From: Streptomyces cellulosae
GTDB lineage: Bacteria > Actinomycetota > Actinomycetes > Streptomycetales > Streptomycetaceae
Direction of reading: 5' to 3'
DNA: 64,000 nucleotides
NCBI GenBank assembly: GCA_014655195.1
Contig: BNBH01000029.1
Span: 1 to 64,000, forward strand
Below, in pieces: positions 52,859-62,013 of this stretch (positions are counted from its first letter, which is position 1; every line of letters starts with the position of its first letter). The position numbers and the translations under genes were made by a program. The notes under the pieces were generated by a model. The model made no database searches, was not told the DNA's origin, and worked only from the letters and a program-made list of their open reading frames with translations.

Positions 52859-53742
52859 GCACGCCCCCGCCCCCGATGCCGCACAGCGCCGCACCCGAGT
52901 GGCCGGCCGCACCCGGTGCCGCGCCCTCCGCACCGGCGTACCCCACCTACACGTCGCCCATCCCGGTGGTGCGCACCCACCTCGGGCACGCGCTCGCCTC
53001 CGAGTGGACGAAGATCCGGTCGGTGCGCTCGACCATGTGGACGCTGGGCGTGCTCGTCGCGCTCGTGGTCGGCATCGGTCTGCTGACCGGCCTGGTGATC
53101 GCCGGCTCCGACCCCGACCTGGCCGGGGAGAGCCCGCTGTCGCTGGGCTTCTTCGGTCTGCTGCTGGGCTCGATGTGCCTCATCACGCTGGGCGTGCTGA
53201 CCACCGCCTCCGAGTACGGCACGGGCATGATCCGCACGACGATGGTCGCCTGCCCCAGCCGCGGCCGGGTGCTGGCGGCGAAGGCCCTGGTGTTCTTCCT
53301 GGTCGCCTTCGTGGTGACCGTGGTGTGCGCGTCGGTCGTGGGCCTGCTGCACATGTCGCTGCTGGAGGAGTACAACGCGGCCGAGCCCTCCGTCGAGGAA
53401 TGGCTGAAGGGCACGGTCGGCATCTCGCTCTACCTGGCGCTGCTCGGCACCCTGTCGCTGGCGGTCGGCTCGATCGTGCGGCACTCGGCGGGCGCCATCA
53501 CCATCATGATCGCGCTGGTCCTCGCCCCGCTGGTCATCGCGATGTTCATGTTCTCGCCCTCGCTGGCGGACGTGCAGCAGGCGCTGTTCGAGTACTCCAT
53601 CCCGAACCAGATGAGCGTCTTCTACTCCACGTCCCTGTCGGAGTCGGGCCCGTCGGGCTGGGACCCGCTGTGGATCATGCTCGTCGTGACGGGGGCGGCG
53701 CTCGCCTTCGCGTTCACCCTGCTGCGGAAGCGGGACGTCTAG
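52855..53742 (+). CDS. ABC-2 exporter permease (pair 2)
   Basis: 295 residues: a Pro/Ala-rich N-terminal cytoplasmic head, then six helices (LGVLVALVVGIGLLTGLVI ... LMLVVTGAALAFAFTLL-type) with ASEYGTGMIRTTMV, the same signature as in pair 1. Coupled to the ATPase before it. Confidence 0.9.
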   Translation: MSTPPPPMPHSAAPEWPAAPGAAPSAPAYPTYTSPIPVVRTHLGHALASEWTKIRSVRSTMWTLGVLVALVVGIGLLTGLVIAGSDPDLAGESPLSLGFFGLLLGSMCLITLGVLTTASEYGTGMIRTTMVACPSRGRVLAAKALVFFLVAFVVTVVCASVVGLLHMSLLEEYNAAEPSVEEWLKGTVGISLYLALLGTLSLAVGSIVRHSAGAITIMIALVLAPLVIAMFMFSPSLADVQQALFEYSIPNQMSVFYSTSLSESGPSGWDPLWIMLVVTGAALAFAFTLLRKRDV

Positions 53743-53778
53743 GAACGTCCAGGGGGCCCGGAGAACTCTGGGGCTCCG

Positions 53779-54111
53779 TCAGAACCTCGGCGCGTTACGG
53801 GACCGCTGCACCCGCGTGGTGCGGCGGTCCTTCGCGTTCCAGCAGGCCTTGTGCCAGTGCCGGCGCTCGTCGACGCCGGAGTGCTCGGGCCAGGCCACCA
53901 CGTGCGGCACCCCGTCCGGGATCAACTGGTCGCAGCCCGGGCACCGGTAGGACTTGCCGCGGGCGCTGCTGCCCGCCACGTGCCGCACGCTCCAGTCCTC
54001 GCCCCGCCAGGACTCGGTGGACTGCCAGCCGCCGTACCTCCCGGAGCGGTCGTCCTCGGCGCTCCGGCCGGACGAACCGGCTCCCTTGGGTCGGTTGCGA
54101 CGCGGGGACAC
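53779..54111 (-). CDS. Small zinc-finger-like hypothetical protein
   Basis: 110 residues. RPKGAG basic start, a Ser/Gly-rich middle, then YRCPGCDQLIPDGVPHVVAW and RRHWHKACW, a CxxC...HxxxC-type zinc-binding module. GTG 54111 has GAGG 6 nt upstream; GTG 54123 would add four residues. Streptomyces homologues are often labelled ATP/GTP-binding, with no motif to justify it here. Confidence 0.65.
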   Translation of the reverse strand: MSPRRNRPKGAGSSGRSAEDDRSGRYGGWQSTESWRGEDWSVRHVAGSSARGKSYRCPGCDQLIPDGVPHVVAWPEHSGVDERRHWHKACWNAKDRRTTRVQRSRNAPRF

Positions 54112-54352
54112 AGGACACCTCACGGGGCTATACAGGATGCACGGACCGCGTCCAGCCTAGCCGCCGCGGGCCCGGGTACGCGTACGCCGCCAATCGCCAC
54201 AAGTCACTCCCCGGCGCGCGGCGGCCCTGTATGAGCGGCCGATTCTGCAGACAATCCGCAAAATCGCTCACCCGGCCGTGTCCTCGGCACGTGTCGGGCG
54301 GTTATGCCCTGCGGGGGAGCTCCGCGTCGGAGCCAAGGAAGCAGGAAAAGCA

Positions 54353-55381
54353 ATGCGCGTTGGAAGTTTCGTGTTGGCGGCCCGGTTCCCCGGGCAGGGC
54401 GAAGGGGAGGCGCTGCACCGCGCCGTCCGCTCCGCCGAGGTGGCCGAGGAGTCGGGGCTCGACACGGTCTGGCTGGCCGAGCACCACTTCGTGCCCTACG
54501 GCACCTGCCCGTCCGCCGTCACCCTGGCGGCCATGCTGCTCGGCCGCACCCGGCGGCTGCGCGTGGGCACGGCGGTCAGTGTGCTGCCCACCGCCCACCC
54601 GGTCGCGCTCGGCGAGCAGGCCGCGCTGCTGCACGTCGCCAGCGGCGGACGGTTCTCGCTGGGCCTCGGCCGCGGCGGCCCGTGGGTGGACCTGGAGGTC
54701 TTCGGGGCCGGATTGGAGGCGTACGAGAGGGGGTTCCCGGAGGCCCTGGACCTGCTGCTGCGCTGGCTGCGCGAGCCGTCCGTGGGCGCCGACGGCGAGC
54801 GGTACAGGTTCCGCGAGGTGCCGGTCGTCCCCCGCCCCACGGAGGCGCTCACCGAGGCCGCGGGCCCGGAGGTCGTGGTCGCCTGCACCTCCCCCGCGAG
54901 CGTACGGCTGGCCGCCGAGCGCGGGCTGCCGATGCTGCTGGGCATGCACGTCGGGGACGAGGAGAAGGCCGAGATGGTCGCCCTGTGGCGGCGTCACGCG
55001 CGCGCCGCCGGCCGGACGTCCGCCGAGATCGAGGACGCGGCCCATGTCTCCGCCGGGGTCTGCCAGATCGCGGACCGGCGCGCGGACGCGGCCGAGACAC
55101 TGCTGAAGGCCATGCCGGGCTGGCTGAAACAAGGGCTGGACGCGCATGTGACGGTGGACGGCCGCGAGCGCCGGATGCGCGACCCGCTGGCCTACACCGA
55201 GCTGCTGTGCGGGCTGCACCCGGTGGGCACCCCGCGGCTGTGCGCCGACCGGCTCGCCGCGACCAGCGAGCGGACCGGCATCTCCCGCTTCGCGCTGCTC
55301 GTCGAGGGCTCCGGGGACCTGGCGGCGACCGAGGAGAACGTACGGCGGCTCGGCGCCGAAGTGCTCCCCCAACTCACCTGA
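54353..55381 (+). CDS. LLM-class (probably F420-dependent) oxidoreductase
   Basis: 342 residues, luciferase-like TIM barrel: MRVGSFVLAARFPGQ, DTVWLAEHHFVPYG, RRLRVGTAVSVLPTAHP, FSLGLGRGGPWVDL and a long C-terminal part ending in AEVLPQLT. The HHF motif and bulge are family-typical; cofactor (FMN or F420) cannot be decided. ATG chosen with AGGAAA upstream. Substrate unknown. Confidence 0.85.
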   Translation: MRVGSFVLAARFPGQGEGEALHRAVRSAEVAEESGLDTVWLAEHHFVPYGTCPSAVTLAAMLLGRTRRLRVGTAVSVLPTAHPVALGEQAALLHVASGGRFSLGLGRGGPWVDLEVFGAGLEAYERGFPEALDLLLRWLREPSVGADGERYRFREVPVVPRPTEALTEAAGPEVVVACTSPASVRLAAERGLPMLLGMHVGDEEKAEMVALWRRHARAAGRTSAEIEDAAHVSAGVCQIADRRADAAETLLKAMPGWLKQGLDAHVTVDGRERRMRDPLAYTELLCGLHPVGTPRLCADRLAATSERTGISRFALLVEGSGDLAATEENVRRLGAEVLPQLT

Positions 55382-55465
55382 CCGGTCGGGGCGTTCCAAG
55401 GATGCTTGCCGCCCCGGTACAGACTGCACCTCCCGCGTACGGAGCGGCAAGCCATCGATGGAGCG

Positions 55466-55858
55466 TCAGCAGTCGCGCAGTTCCGGCGACTGGTTGAGCA
55501 GTTGGCTGCGCACCGAGGTGAAGCGGGCCAGCGTCTCGTCGACCGAGGAGTCAAGCGGGAACACGGCCACCCGGTGGCAGTTCTGGAAGGCCAGCCGAAC
55601 ACCGAAGTGCCGTTGCAGCGCGCCGCGTATCGCGTCACTCGCGAGCGCACGCAGCAGCTGACCGCGTGCCTGCTCGTCCGGCGGAGGCGTCTGGTTGTCG
55701 GCGAAGGCTCCGCCGTCCACCTTCAGCTGGGCCACCAGGGAGCTGATCATCTCCCACGCGTAGGGCAGGGAGGTCCGGACGCAGTCGACGAAGGCAGCTT
55801 CGTCGACCTCGCCTCGCTCGGCCTGTTCGAGTAGGGCCGGTGAGACGTCGAGCGACAT
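55466..55858 (-). CDS. SCO5389-type conserved actinobacterial protein
   Basis: 130 residues, MSLDVSPALLEQAERGEVDE, VRTSLPYAWEMISSLVAQL, then LRALASDAIRGALQRHFGVR and FQNCHRVAVF. It matches a small family conserved in Streptomyces (recognised from memory), function unknown. Strong ribosome site AGAGGAG 5 nt upstream. Divergent from nucS across 288 bp that includes a GGGGGT hairpin near 55875. Confidence 0.75.
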   Translation of the reverse strand: MSLDVSPALLEQAERGEVDEAAFVDCVRTSLPYAWEMISSLVAQLKVDGGAFADNQTPPPDEQARGQLLRALASDAIRGALQRHFGVRLAFQNCHRVAVFPLDSSVDETLARFTSVRSQLLNQSPELRDC

Positions 55859-56132
55859 GGGTTCTCCTCTCGCACCCCCAGTACTCGGGGGTTGCCTGAC
55901 AGATAAGGGAGTGCGCGAGAACGGGCACGCTGCGTACACAGTCCGCGACCTCCCGTTCAATACCGTAAGCAACGGACGGTGACCGCACCAGGAGAACGGG
56001 CGGATGCGGAACTTCCTGTAGGCCGGAAATCGGCCATCGCGGAACACGCGTTTTCCAGGAGATACAGGACGCGCCTCACGCGCCCCGGGGGGCACCTGTG
56101 AGGGCGAATCGCGTCCACCCCGGCCGGTCGAG

Positions 56133-56138
56133 TAGCGT
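56133..56138 (+). promoter_or_regulatory. -10 box (TAGCGT) of nucS
   Basis: TAGCGT ends 8 nt before the nucS ATG (56147), predicting a leaderless or near-leaderless message. Confidence 0.5.
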
Positions 56139-56146
56139 TGCCGACC

Positions 56147-56818
56147 ATGCGTCTCGTCATTGCCCGCTGCTCCGTGGACTACGCCGGGCGGCTCACCGCG
56201 CACCTGCCGTCCGCACCTCGTCTGATCCTCGTCAAGGCGGACGGCAGCGTCTCGATCCATGCCGACGACCGGGCCTACAAGCCCCTCAACTGGATGTCGC
56301 CGCCGTGCACCCTGAAGGAGGGCACCGGCGAACAGGAGGGCGTCTGGACCGTCGTCAACAAGGCGGGCGAGAAGCTCATCATCACGATGGAGGAGATCCT
56401 CCACGACTCGTCGCACGAACTCGGCGTCGATCCCGGCCTGATCAAGGACGGCGTGGAAGCACACCTTCAGGAACTGCTCGCCGACCGCATCGAGACCCTC
56501 GGCGAGGGCTACACCCTGATCCGCCGCGAGTACATGACCGCGATCGGTCCGGTCGACATCCTGTGCCGGGACGCCGACGGGCAGACCGTCGCCGTGGAGA
56601 TCAAGCGGCGCGGCGAGATCGACGGCGTGGAGCAGCTCACCCGCTACCTGGAACTCCTCAACCGCGATCCGCATCTCGCGCCGGTGCGCGGCATCTTCGC
56701 CGCCCAGGAGATCAAGCCGCAGGCCCGGGTGCTCGCCTCCGACCGCGGCATCGGCTGCCAGATCCTCGACTACGACGCCCTGCGCGGCATCGAGGACGAC
56801 AAGCTGCGCCTGTTCTGA
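56147..56818 (+). CDS. nucS: Mismatch-repair endonuclease NucS
   Basis: 223 residues. The N-terminal domain (MRLVIARCSVDYAGRLTAHL) binds DNA; the C-terminal nuclease has GPVDILCRD and VAVEIKRRG, giving the catalytic Asp, Glu-x-Lys of the RecB-like site, and a terminal DDKLRLF resembling the beta-clamp-binding tail. NucS replaces MutS/MutL mismatch repair in actinobacteria by cutting both strands near mismatches. Length is typical. Ends at a strong hairpin. Confidence 0.93.
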   Translation: MRLVIARCSVDYAGRLTAHLPSAPRLILVKADGSVSIHADDRAYKPLNWMSPPCTLKEGTGEQEGVWTVVNKAGEKLIITMEEILHDSSHELGVDPGLIKDGVEAHLQELLADRIETLGEGYTLIRREYMTAIGPVDILCRDADGQTVAVEIKRRGEIDGVEQLTRYLELLNRDPHLAPVRGIFAAQEIKPQARVLASDRGIGCQILDYDALRGIEDDKLRLF

Positions 56819-56841
56819 GCGGCGCGCCACGACGGCGCGCG

Positions 56842-56880
56842 CAGGGGGGGCCGGGTTCCGTGCGGAACCCGGCCCCCCTG
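56842..56880. terminator. Hairpin between nucS and the convergent ATPase gene
   Basis: CAGGGGGGGCCGGGTTCCG pairs with CGGAACCCGGCCCCCCTG with one bulge, two-base loop. It ends nucS (+) and the ATPase gene (minus, stop at 56904). Confidence 0.85.
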
Positions 56881-56903
56881 TCGTCTGCGGCGCGTCGGGC
56901 GGC

Positions 56904-59423
56904 TTAGATCAGCGTTTCCGACTCCTCGGGCGAGGCCTGATCCGTGCTCTGCGTGGCGGTCGTGGAGGTCTCGACGGGAGATGAGGAGGCGGGACCACTG
57001 GCGGAGTTGCTGGTGGACGGCTCCTCCGGCGACGTGGTGGGGCTCTCCGTCGGCTGCTCCGTGGGTTCCTCCGAGGGCTCTTCGGTCTCCGTCTCGGTCG
57101 GCGTGGGTGAGTTCGACGTAGGCGGCCTCGGCGACTTGGTCGGCTTCGTCGGCGTGCCGCCCGGCGACGACGGCCGCGTCGACTCGTCCGGCTCCTCCGT
57201 GCGCGTCTCGTCGTCCGAGGGTTCGTCGGACCCGGTGGCCGTCGGCGTCGGGTCGTCCGCGGTGCCGGGCGTGCCGTCGGGACCGGGGTCGGAGGGGCGG
57301 CTGGTGGCCTTGCCCGTGTCGCCCTTGTTGCCGGCGGCCGGGTCCGCGTCGAGGCTGCCGTCGTCCAGGCCCTGGCTGGCGGACGGGTTCACGCCCACGT
57401 TCTCCGAGGGCGACGCGGGGTCGTTGCCGGACGTGGCGCCGAGGGTGACGACGGTGCCCAGGACGGCGACGAGCAGCGCGCCCGCGCCCGCCGCGACCAG
57501 GTTCCGCTTGGCGAGTCCCTTGACGCCGCCCCCGACGCCGTCCTTGGTCTGCTGCGGGACCGTAGCGGCCGGCACGGCGCGGGAGACGACCAGACCGGTG
57601 TCCGCGGGGGGCTGGAGGTCGGGGAAGGCCATCGGCACCCCGCGTGGCGGGGACGCCGACTCCTCGACGTGCGCCTCGGGCACCTCCTCCGCCGCGGTCG
57701 GCGCGATCGAGAGCGGGACGCCGGAGCGGTCGGCGACGAGGGCCAGCGCCCTGCGTCCCGCGACCGTGCCGCGCTTGTCGGAGAGGGCGCCGCGCAGGCC
57801 GATGGACGCCTCCAGCTCTGCGCGCGCCCGGTCGAGCTGTCCGGCACACAGCGCGTGGATGCCCAGCTCGTGGTGGAAGTAGGCCTGTTCACCCACGTCC
57901 CCGGCGATGCGGGCGGCCTCCGCGCCGGCCCGCAGCGCCCGCTCCCAGGCGCTCCAGTGGAGCCCGGCGGCGAAGGCGGGCGCGGCGGTGCGGGCGAGCT
58001 GCACGGCGGTGCTGGGCTCGTCGGCCGTGCCGCCGGCGATCGGCGACAGGGCGGTGAGCGCGGCGAGGACCGCGTCGGACTCGGCGCAGACGCGCTCCGG
58101 GGTCACCGAGGGGTGTCCGGTCCACCAGGCGTAGTGCTGCGCGGCCTCGCGGATGCGGGCGTCGGCGTCGTCGGTGTACCCGGCGGCCTCCAGCTGGGCG
58201 GGGACGCCGGCGGCGAGCCGGTGGCGGGCGCCGACCGGGGAGACGAGGCCGCAGGAGACGAGTTCGCCGAGGGCGGCGTCGGCGTGGGTGTCGCCCACCA
58301 GGGCGGGCAGGTGCGCCTGGTGCGGCACCTCGCCGCCGAGCGCGACGGCGAACCGCAGGGTGGCGCGGGCGGAGGCGCTGAGCCGGGAGGCGAGCAGCGG
58401 GGCGGGCGCGGCGGCCTCGCCGAGGGAGGGCAGCGGGACGTCGTCGCCGTCGGCGGGGTCGTGGGGCGTCTCGTCGGGCCGTACGTCCTCGAAGACGCCG
58501 AACTCGTCGACGGCGCTGGTGCCGGCCCGCAGCCGGTCGCGCTGGCGCAGCAGGGCGCCCGCCTGGACGAAGCGCAGCGGCAGGCCCTCGGACTCGAACC
58601 ACAGGTCGCCCGCCCAGGTGGCCTCCTCGTCGGTGAGGGTGCGGCCGACGGCGTGCCCGAGCAGGTCGAGGCCTGCCGCGCGATCGAGGCCCGGCAGTTC
58701 GACGTCCTCGACGCCGGAGTCGGCGGAGGGGTCGGCCACGTCCGGGGTGGCGGAGAAGAGGAAGGCGCACTCGGGGGTGGCGTCCAGCAGCTCGTCGAGC
58801 GGGACCCCGCCGAACTCCAGGTCGTCCACGACGACGACGGCGCCGATCTCCCGGACGCTCTCGAGGAGTTCGTCCCGGTCGGGTCGGTGCAGGGGCGCGT
58901 CGAAGACGGCGTGGAAGAGGTCGTGGAGGAGGTCGTCGGCGGTGCGGCGGTGGCCGTTGAGGCGGACCACCCCGTCGGGCGCGAGGTCGGCACAGTCCTC
59001 GGCGACGACGTCGAGCAGCCGGGTGCGGCCGGAACCGCCGGGGCCGACGAGACGCACGGAGCGGCCGCGGGCGAGCAGCCGTACCAGGGTCTCCCGTTCG
59101 TCCTGACGGGCCAGCAGGGGCAGCGACGGCTGCGCGGGGCCCGGGGGGACGGGCGGGGCCGCGGCGCGCTCCACCTCGGCCCGCTCGGGCTCGGTGAGCC
59201 TGCCGGGGCGCGCGGGCCGCTCGGCGGGCGGGCAGGGCTCGATCTCGCTGCCGTCGACGGGGTTGACGGTCAGCAGGAAGTCCCCGGAGACGAGCTGCAC
59301 CGTGCGGGCGGGCGCGGGCGCGTGCTGTCCGAAGTCGGAGGTGAGGGATTCCCTGGGAGGGCGCTGGCGCGGCGCATCGCCGCCGTGGCCGTACTCCTCG
59401 GGTCCCGTGCGGTTCGGGTCCAT
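56904..59423 (-). CDS. NB-ARC-like ATPase, membrane-anchored with a Ser/Thr/Pro/Glu-rich external tail
   Basis: 839 residues. An N-terminal disordered head, then an AAA/NB-ARC-type ATPase (VRLVGPGGSGRTRLLDVVAE P-loop, AVVVVDDLEFGG Walker B), an all-helical middle with TPR-like ends, a membrane helix near residue 640 (LVAAGAGALLVAVLGTVVTL), and ~170 residues rich in Ser, Thr, Pro and Glu at the C-terminus, expected outside the membrane. No effector domain is visible. It lies upstream of a STAS protein gene's 3' side (same strand), so regulatory signalling is plausible. ATG 59423 chosen. Confidence 0.78.
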   Translation of the reverse strand: MDPNRTGPEEYGHGGDAPRQRPPRESLTSDFGQHAPAPARTVQLVSGDFLLTVNPVDGSEIEPCPPAERPARPGRLTEPERAEVERAAAPPVPPGPAQPSLPLLARQDERETLVRLLARGRSVRLVGPGGSGRTRLLDVVAEDCADLAPDGVVRLNGHRRTADDLLHDLFHAVFDAPLHRPDRDELLESVREIGAVVVVDDLEFGGVPLDELLDATPECAFLFSATPDVADPSADSGVEDVELPGLDRAAGLDLLGHAVGRTLTDEEATWAGDLWFESEGLPLRFVQAGALLRQRDRLRAGTSAVDEFGVFEDVRPDETPHDPADGDDVPLPSLGEAAAPAPLLASRLSASARATLRFAVALGGEVPHQAHLPALVGDTHADAALGELVSCGLVSPVGARHRLAAGVPAQLEAAGYTDDADARIREAAQHYAWWTGHPSVTPERVCAESDAVLAALTALSPIAGGTADEPSTAVQLARTAAPAFAAGLHWSAWERALRAGAEAARIAGDVGEQAYFHHELGIHALCAGQLDRARAELEASIGLRGALSDKRGTVAGRRALALVADRSGVPLSIAPTAAEEVPEAHVEESASPPRGVPMAFPDLQPPADTGLVVSRAVPAATVPQQTKDGVGGGVKGLAKRNLVAAGAGALLVAVLGTVVTLGATSGNDPASPSENVGVNPSASQGLDDGSLDADPAAGNKGDTGKATSRPSDPGPDGTPGTADDPTPTATGSDEPSDDETRTEEPDESTRPSSPGGTPTKPTKSPRPPTSNSPTPTETETEEPSEEPTEQPTESPTTSPEEPSTSNSASGPASSSPVETSTTATQSTDQASPEESETLI

Positions 59424-59683
59424 AGGTCCTAGCCCCCAAAAGCGTCGTGGCTGAAGCCCTCCCCGGCCTCGCTGCACACCGCGCTGTCGCTTCTGGTCCG
59501 GGCCCGCTCGAGGGTTGCAAGGCAGCGGGCAGCCGAACCCTAAACCTTCGGTCAGTATCCACGACAGCCCGGGGTACCAGGGCGTCCGACTGGTCACGGT
59601 CTCGTGAGGATTGTGCGCGCGGCGCGGGGTTCGCGGGCGTGGGCCCGGCTTCTCCGGCTCGTCCGTCGTGCACCCGTACGCCC

Positions 59684-60007
59684 TTACACGCGGGGCAGCG
59701 TGTCCACCCCGATGCCCCCCTCGATCGCCAGGATGCGGTGCAGCCGGGTGGCCACCAACAGGCGCTGCATCTGGGGCGGCACGTCGCGCAGCACCAGGCG
59801 CCGACCGCAGCGGCCGGCCCGTCGGTGGGCCCCCATGATCACCCCGAGTCCGGTGGCGTCCCAGGAGTCCAGTTCGGACAGGTCCAGCACGAGGTCGCCG
59901 ACTCCGTCGTCGACGGCCGAGTGCAGGACCGTACGGGCGTCCGCCGCGCTGCGGACGTCGAGGCGGCCCCCGACGACCAGCTCGGCGTGGTCGCCCCTGA
60001 TGTGCAT
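59684..60007 (-). CDS. STAS-domain protein (anti-sigma factor antagonist-like)
   Basis: 107 residues, RGDHAELVVGGRLDVRSAAD, LVLDLSELDSWDATGLGVIM. The usual phospho-acceptor position in DSSG is here DATG (Thr). Such proteins bind anti-sigma factors in a partner-switching cascade; the partner is not in the window. GGGGAG lies 5 nt before the ATG. Confidence 0.83.
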   Translation of the reverse strand: MHIRGDHAELVVGGRLDVRSAADARTVLHSAVDDGVGDLVLDLSELDSWDATGLGVIMGAHRRAGRCGRRLVLRDVPPQMQRLLVATRLHRILAIEGGIGVDTLPRV

Positions 60008-60122
60008 ATGCGCTCCCCGTGATGCGTGGTGTGCTCCGCGGTGTCCTGACGGCCGGTGTTGCAACCTCTGACTGCGTGACGGCCGCGGAGGTTGCTGCCT
60101 GTGAGCGAACCGATACCGAATT

Positions 60123-60151
60123 CACCCCGGCGTGTGATGCACGCCGGGGTG
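60123..60151. terminator. Hairpin after the hydroxybutyryl-CoA dehydrogenase gene
   Basis: CACCCCGGCGTG (60123-60134) pairs with CACGCCGGGGTG (60140-60151), loop of 5 nt, 10 bp after the stop on the minus strand. Confidence 0.75.
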
Positions 60152-60160
60152 TGCGCGGTC

Positions 60161-61009
60161 TCAGTGCTCGTAGAAGCCCTGCCCGCTCTTGCGCCCGATG
60201 TCACCGGCGTCAACCATCCGGCGCATCAGTTCGGGTGCCGCGAACTTCTCGTCCTGCGACTCCGTGTAGATGTTGCTGGTGGCGTGCAGCAGGATGTCCA
60301 CGCCGGTGAGGTCGGCGGTGGCCAGCGGGCCCATGGCGTGGCCGAAGCCGAGCTTGCAGGCGAGGTCGATGTCCTCGGCGCTGGCCACGCCCGACTCGTA
60401 CAGCTTGGCGGCCTCGACGACGAGGGCGCAGATGAGGCGGGTGGTGACGAAGCCGGCCACGTCGCGGTTGACGACGATGCAGGTCTTGCCGACGGACTCG
60501 GCGAACTCCCGTGCCCTGGCGAGGGTTTCGTCGCTGGTCTTGTAGCCGCGGACCAGCTCGCAGAGCTGCATCATCGGCACCGGCGAGAAGAAGTGCGTGC
60601 CGACGACCCGCTCGGGGCGCTCCGTCACGGCCGCGATCTTGGTGATCGGGATGGCCGAGGTGTTGGAGGCGAGGACGGCGTCCTCCCGTACGAGCTTGTC
60701 GAGCGTGCGGAAGATCTCGTGCTTGACCTCGAGCTTCTCGAAGACGGCCTCGACGACGACGTCCGCGTCGGCGCAGGCGTCGAGATCGGTGGTCGTGGTG
60801 ATCCGGCCGAGGGCGGCCTCGGCGTCCTTGGCCTCGAGCTTCCCCTTGGCGACGAACTTGTCGTACGACGCCTTGATCCCGTCCGTGCCCCGCGTCAGCG
60901 CCTCGTCGGTGACGTCGCGCAGGACGACGTCCCAGCCCGCCTGAGCGGAGACCTGGGCGATGCCGGACCCCATGAGTCCGGCCCCGATGACGGCGAGCTT
61001 GCGTGCCAC
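60161..61009 (-). CDS. 3-hydroxybutyryl-CoA dehydrogenase
   Basis: 282 residues. Rossmann motif LAVIGAGLMGSGIAQVSAQA, catalytic His and Glu regions in RVVGTHFFSPVPMMQLCELV and NRDVAGFVTTRL, and a terminal RKSGQGFYEH. Converts acetoacetyl-CoA to 3-hydroxybutyryl-CoA, following the thiolase step at 42678. GTG start has GGGGAG 7 nt upstream. S. coelicolor relatives are called fadB2. Confidence 0.93.
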   Translation of the reverse strand: MARKLAVIGAGLMGSGIAQVSAQAGWDVVLRDVTDEALTRGTDGIKASYDKFVAKGKLEAKDAEAALGRITTTTDLDACADADVVVEAVFEKLEVKHEIFRTLDKLVREDAVLASNTSAIPITKIAAVTERPERVVGTHFFSPVPMMQLCELVRGYKTSDETLARAREFAESVGKTCIVVNRDVAGFVTTRLICALVVEAAKLYESGVASAEDIDLACKLGFGHAMGPLATADLTGVDILLHATSNIYTESQDEKFAAPELMRRMVDAGDIGRKSGQGFYEH

Positions 61010-61296
61010 TGTGCGACTCCCCTGATACGCGCTGTCCATGTTCTCCGAGAGCGGACATTAGCGTTCGCGGGGAGCCCTGTGACCGGTAAGTAACGCGCGT
61101 CACGTCTCACATGACGGACATCACACCGGCGGCAGAGGGGTCGAGAGGCGACGGGGCGTCAGCTCGCGGACGCCCGCCGTCCCGTGGGGCGGTACGGCGG
61201 GGCGGGCCGGTGGCCTGGCGGAAAGCCGTCGCGCGGGAGGGCCGCCGGTGCGAGGGTGGGGGCCGGTGTGTCCGCCCCTCGAAGGAGAACCCCGGC

Positions 61297-61962
61297 ATGG
61301 CCGTCATCCATCGCACCACCCTCGAGCCGACCAAGCTGGAGCTGCTGACCGGCTGGCTGCCCACCCGGCCCTGGTACCACGGCGGTCCCGGGGCGCCGGA
61401 GCTCGCCAAGGCGGGCGGCTTCCGGCTGGACGACCCGAAGGGCGAGGTCGGCATCGAGTACATGGTGGTACGGGACGGGTCGGGCGAGGGCCCGGTCTCC
61501 TACCTGGTGCCGCTCACCTACCGCGCCGCGCCGCTCGACGGGGCGGACGCGGCCCTCGTCGGCACCGCCGAGCACGGGGTGCTGGGCCGTCGCTGGATCT
61601 ACGACGCCTGCCACGACCCGGTGGCCGTCGCGGAGTTGGCGGCGCTGGTCGAGGGCCGGGCGGAGCCGCAGGCGCAGAGTGTGAGCCACACCCCCGACCG
61701 TGAGGTGAGCCGCGCGCTGGCGGGCGAGGGTCCGGTGCCTGCGGAGTTCCCGGCGGTCGAGGACGGCGAGGAGCACACCGAGCTGACCGCGGCGGACGGC
61801 ACGGTGCTGCGCGTGCTGCGCACCCTGCACCCCGCCCAGGACGGCGCCCCGCAGGCCGAGCCGGGCGCGGCGGGCCATGTCGCGGGGGCGTGGGACGCGC
61901 CGGACGGCGCCCGCGTGCAGGGCCTGATGGTGCTGCTGCTCACCCCGCCGCCCGCGCCGTGA
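61297..61962 (+). CDS. Maltokinase N-terminal cap-like domain protein (stand-alone)
   Basis: 221 residues. HRTTLEPTKLELLTGWLP, WYHGGPGAPELAKAGGFRLD, YLVPLTYRAAPLDGADAALV, GTAEHGVLGRRWIYDACHDP: the stand-alone CG0192-like family whose fold resembles the maltokinase cap (from memory). No kinase lobe. GAAGGAG lies 9 nt before the ATG. It may bind glucan-pathway ligands or proteins; no function is shown here. Confidence 0.7.
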   Translation: MAVIHRTTLEPTKLELLTGWLPTRPWYHGGPGAPELAKAGGFRLDDPKGEVGIEYMVVRDGSGEGPVSYLVPLTYRAAPLDGADAALVGTAEHGVLGRRWIYDACHDPVAVAELAALVEGRAEPQAQSVSHTPDREVSRALAGEGPVPAEFPAVEDGEEHTELTAADGTVLRVLRTLHPAQDGAPQAEPGAAGHVAGAWDAPDGARVQGLMVLLLTPPPAP

Positions 61963-62001
61963 CAACGGGCACACGAGTGCCCGGGGTCGCGGGCGCGTCA
62001 C

Positions 62002-62007
62002 TAGGCT
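62002..62007 (+). promoter_or_regulatory. -10 box (TAGGCT) of the adenosyltransferase gene
   Basis: TAGGCT ends 6 nt before the ATG at 62014, a leaderless arrangement. Confidence 0.5.
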
Positions 62008-62013
62008 GACCTC

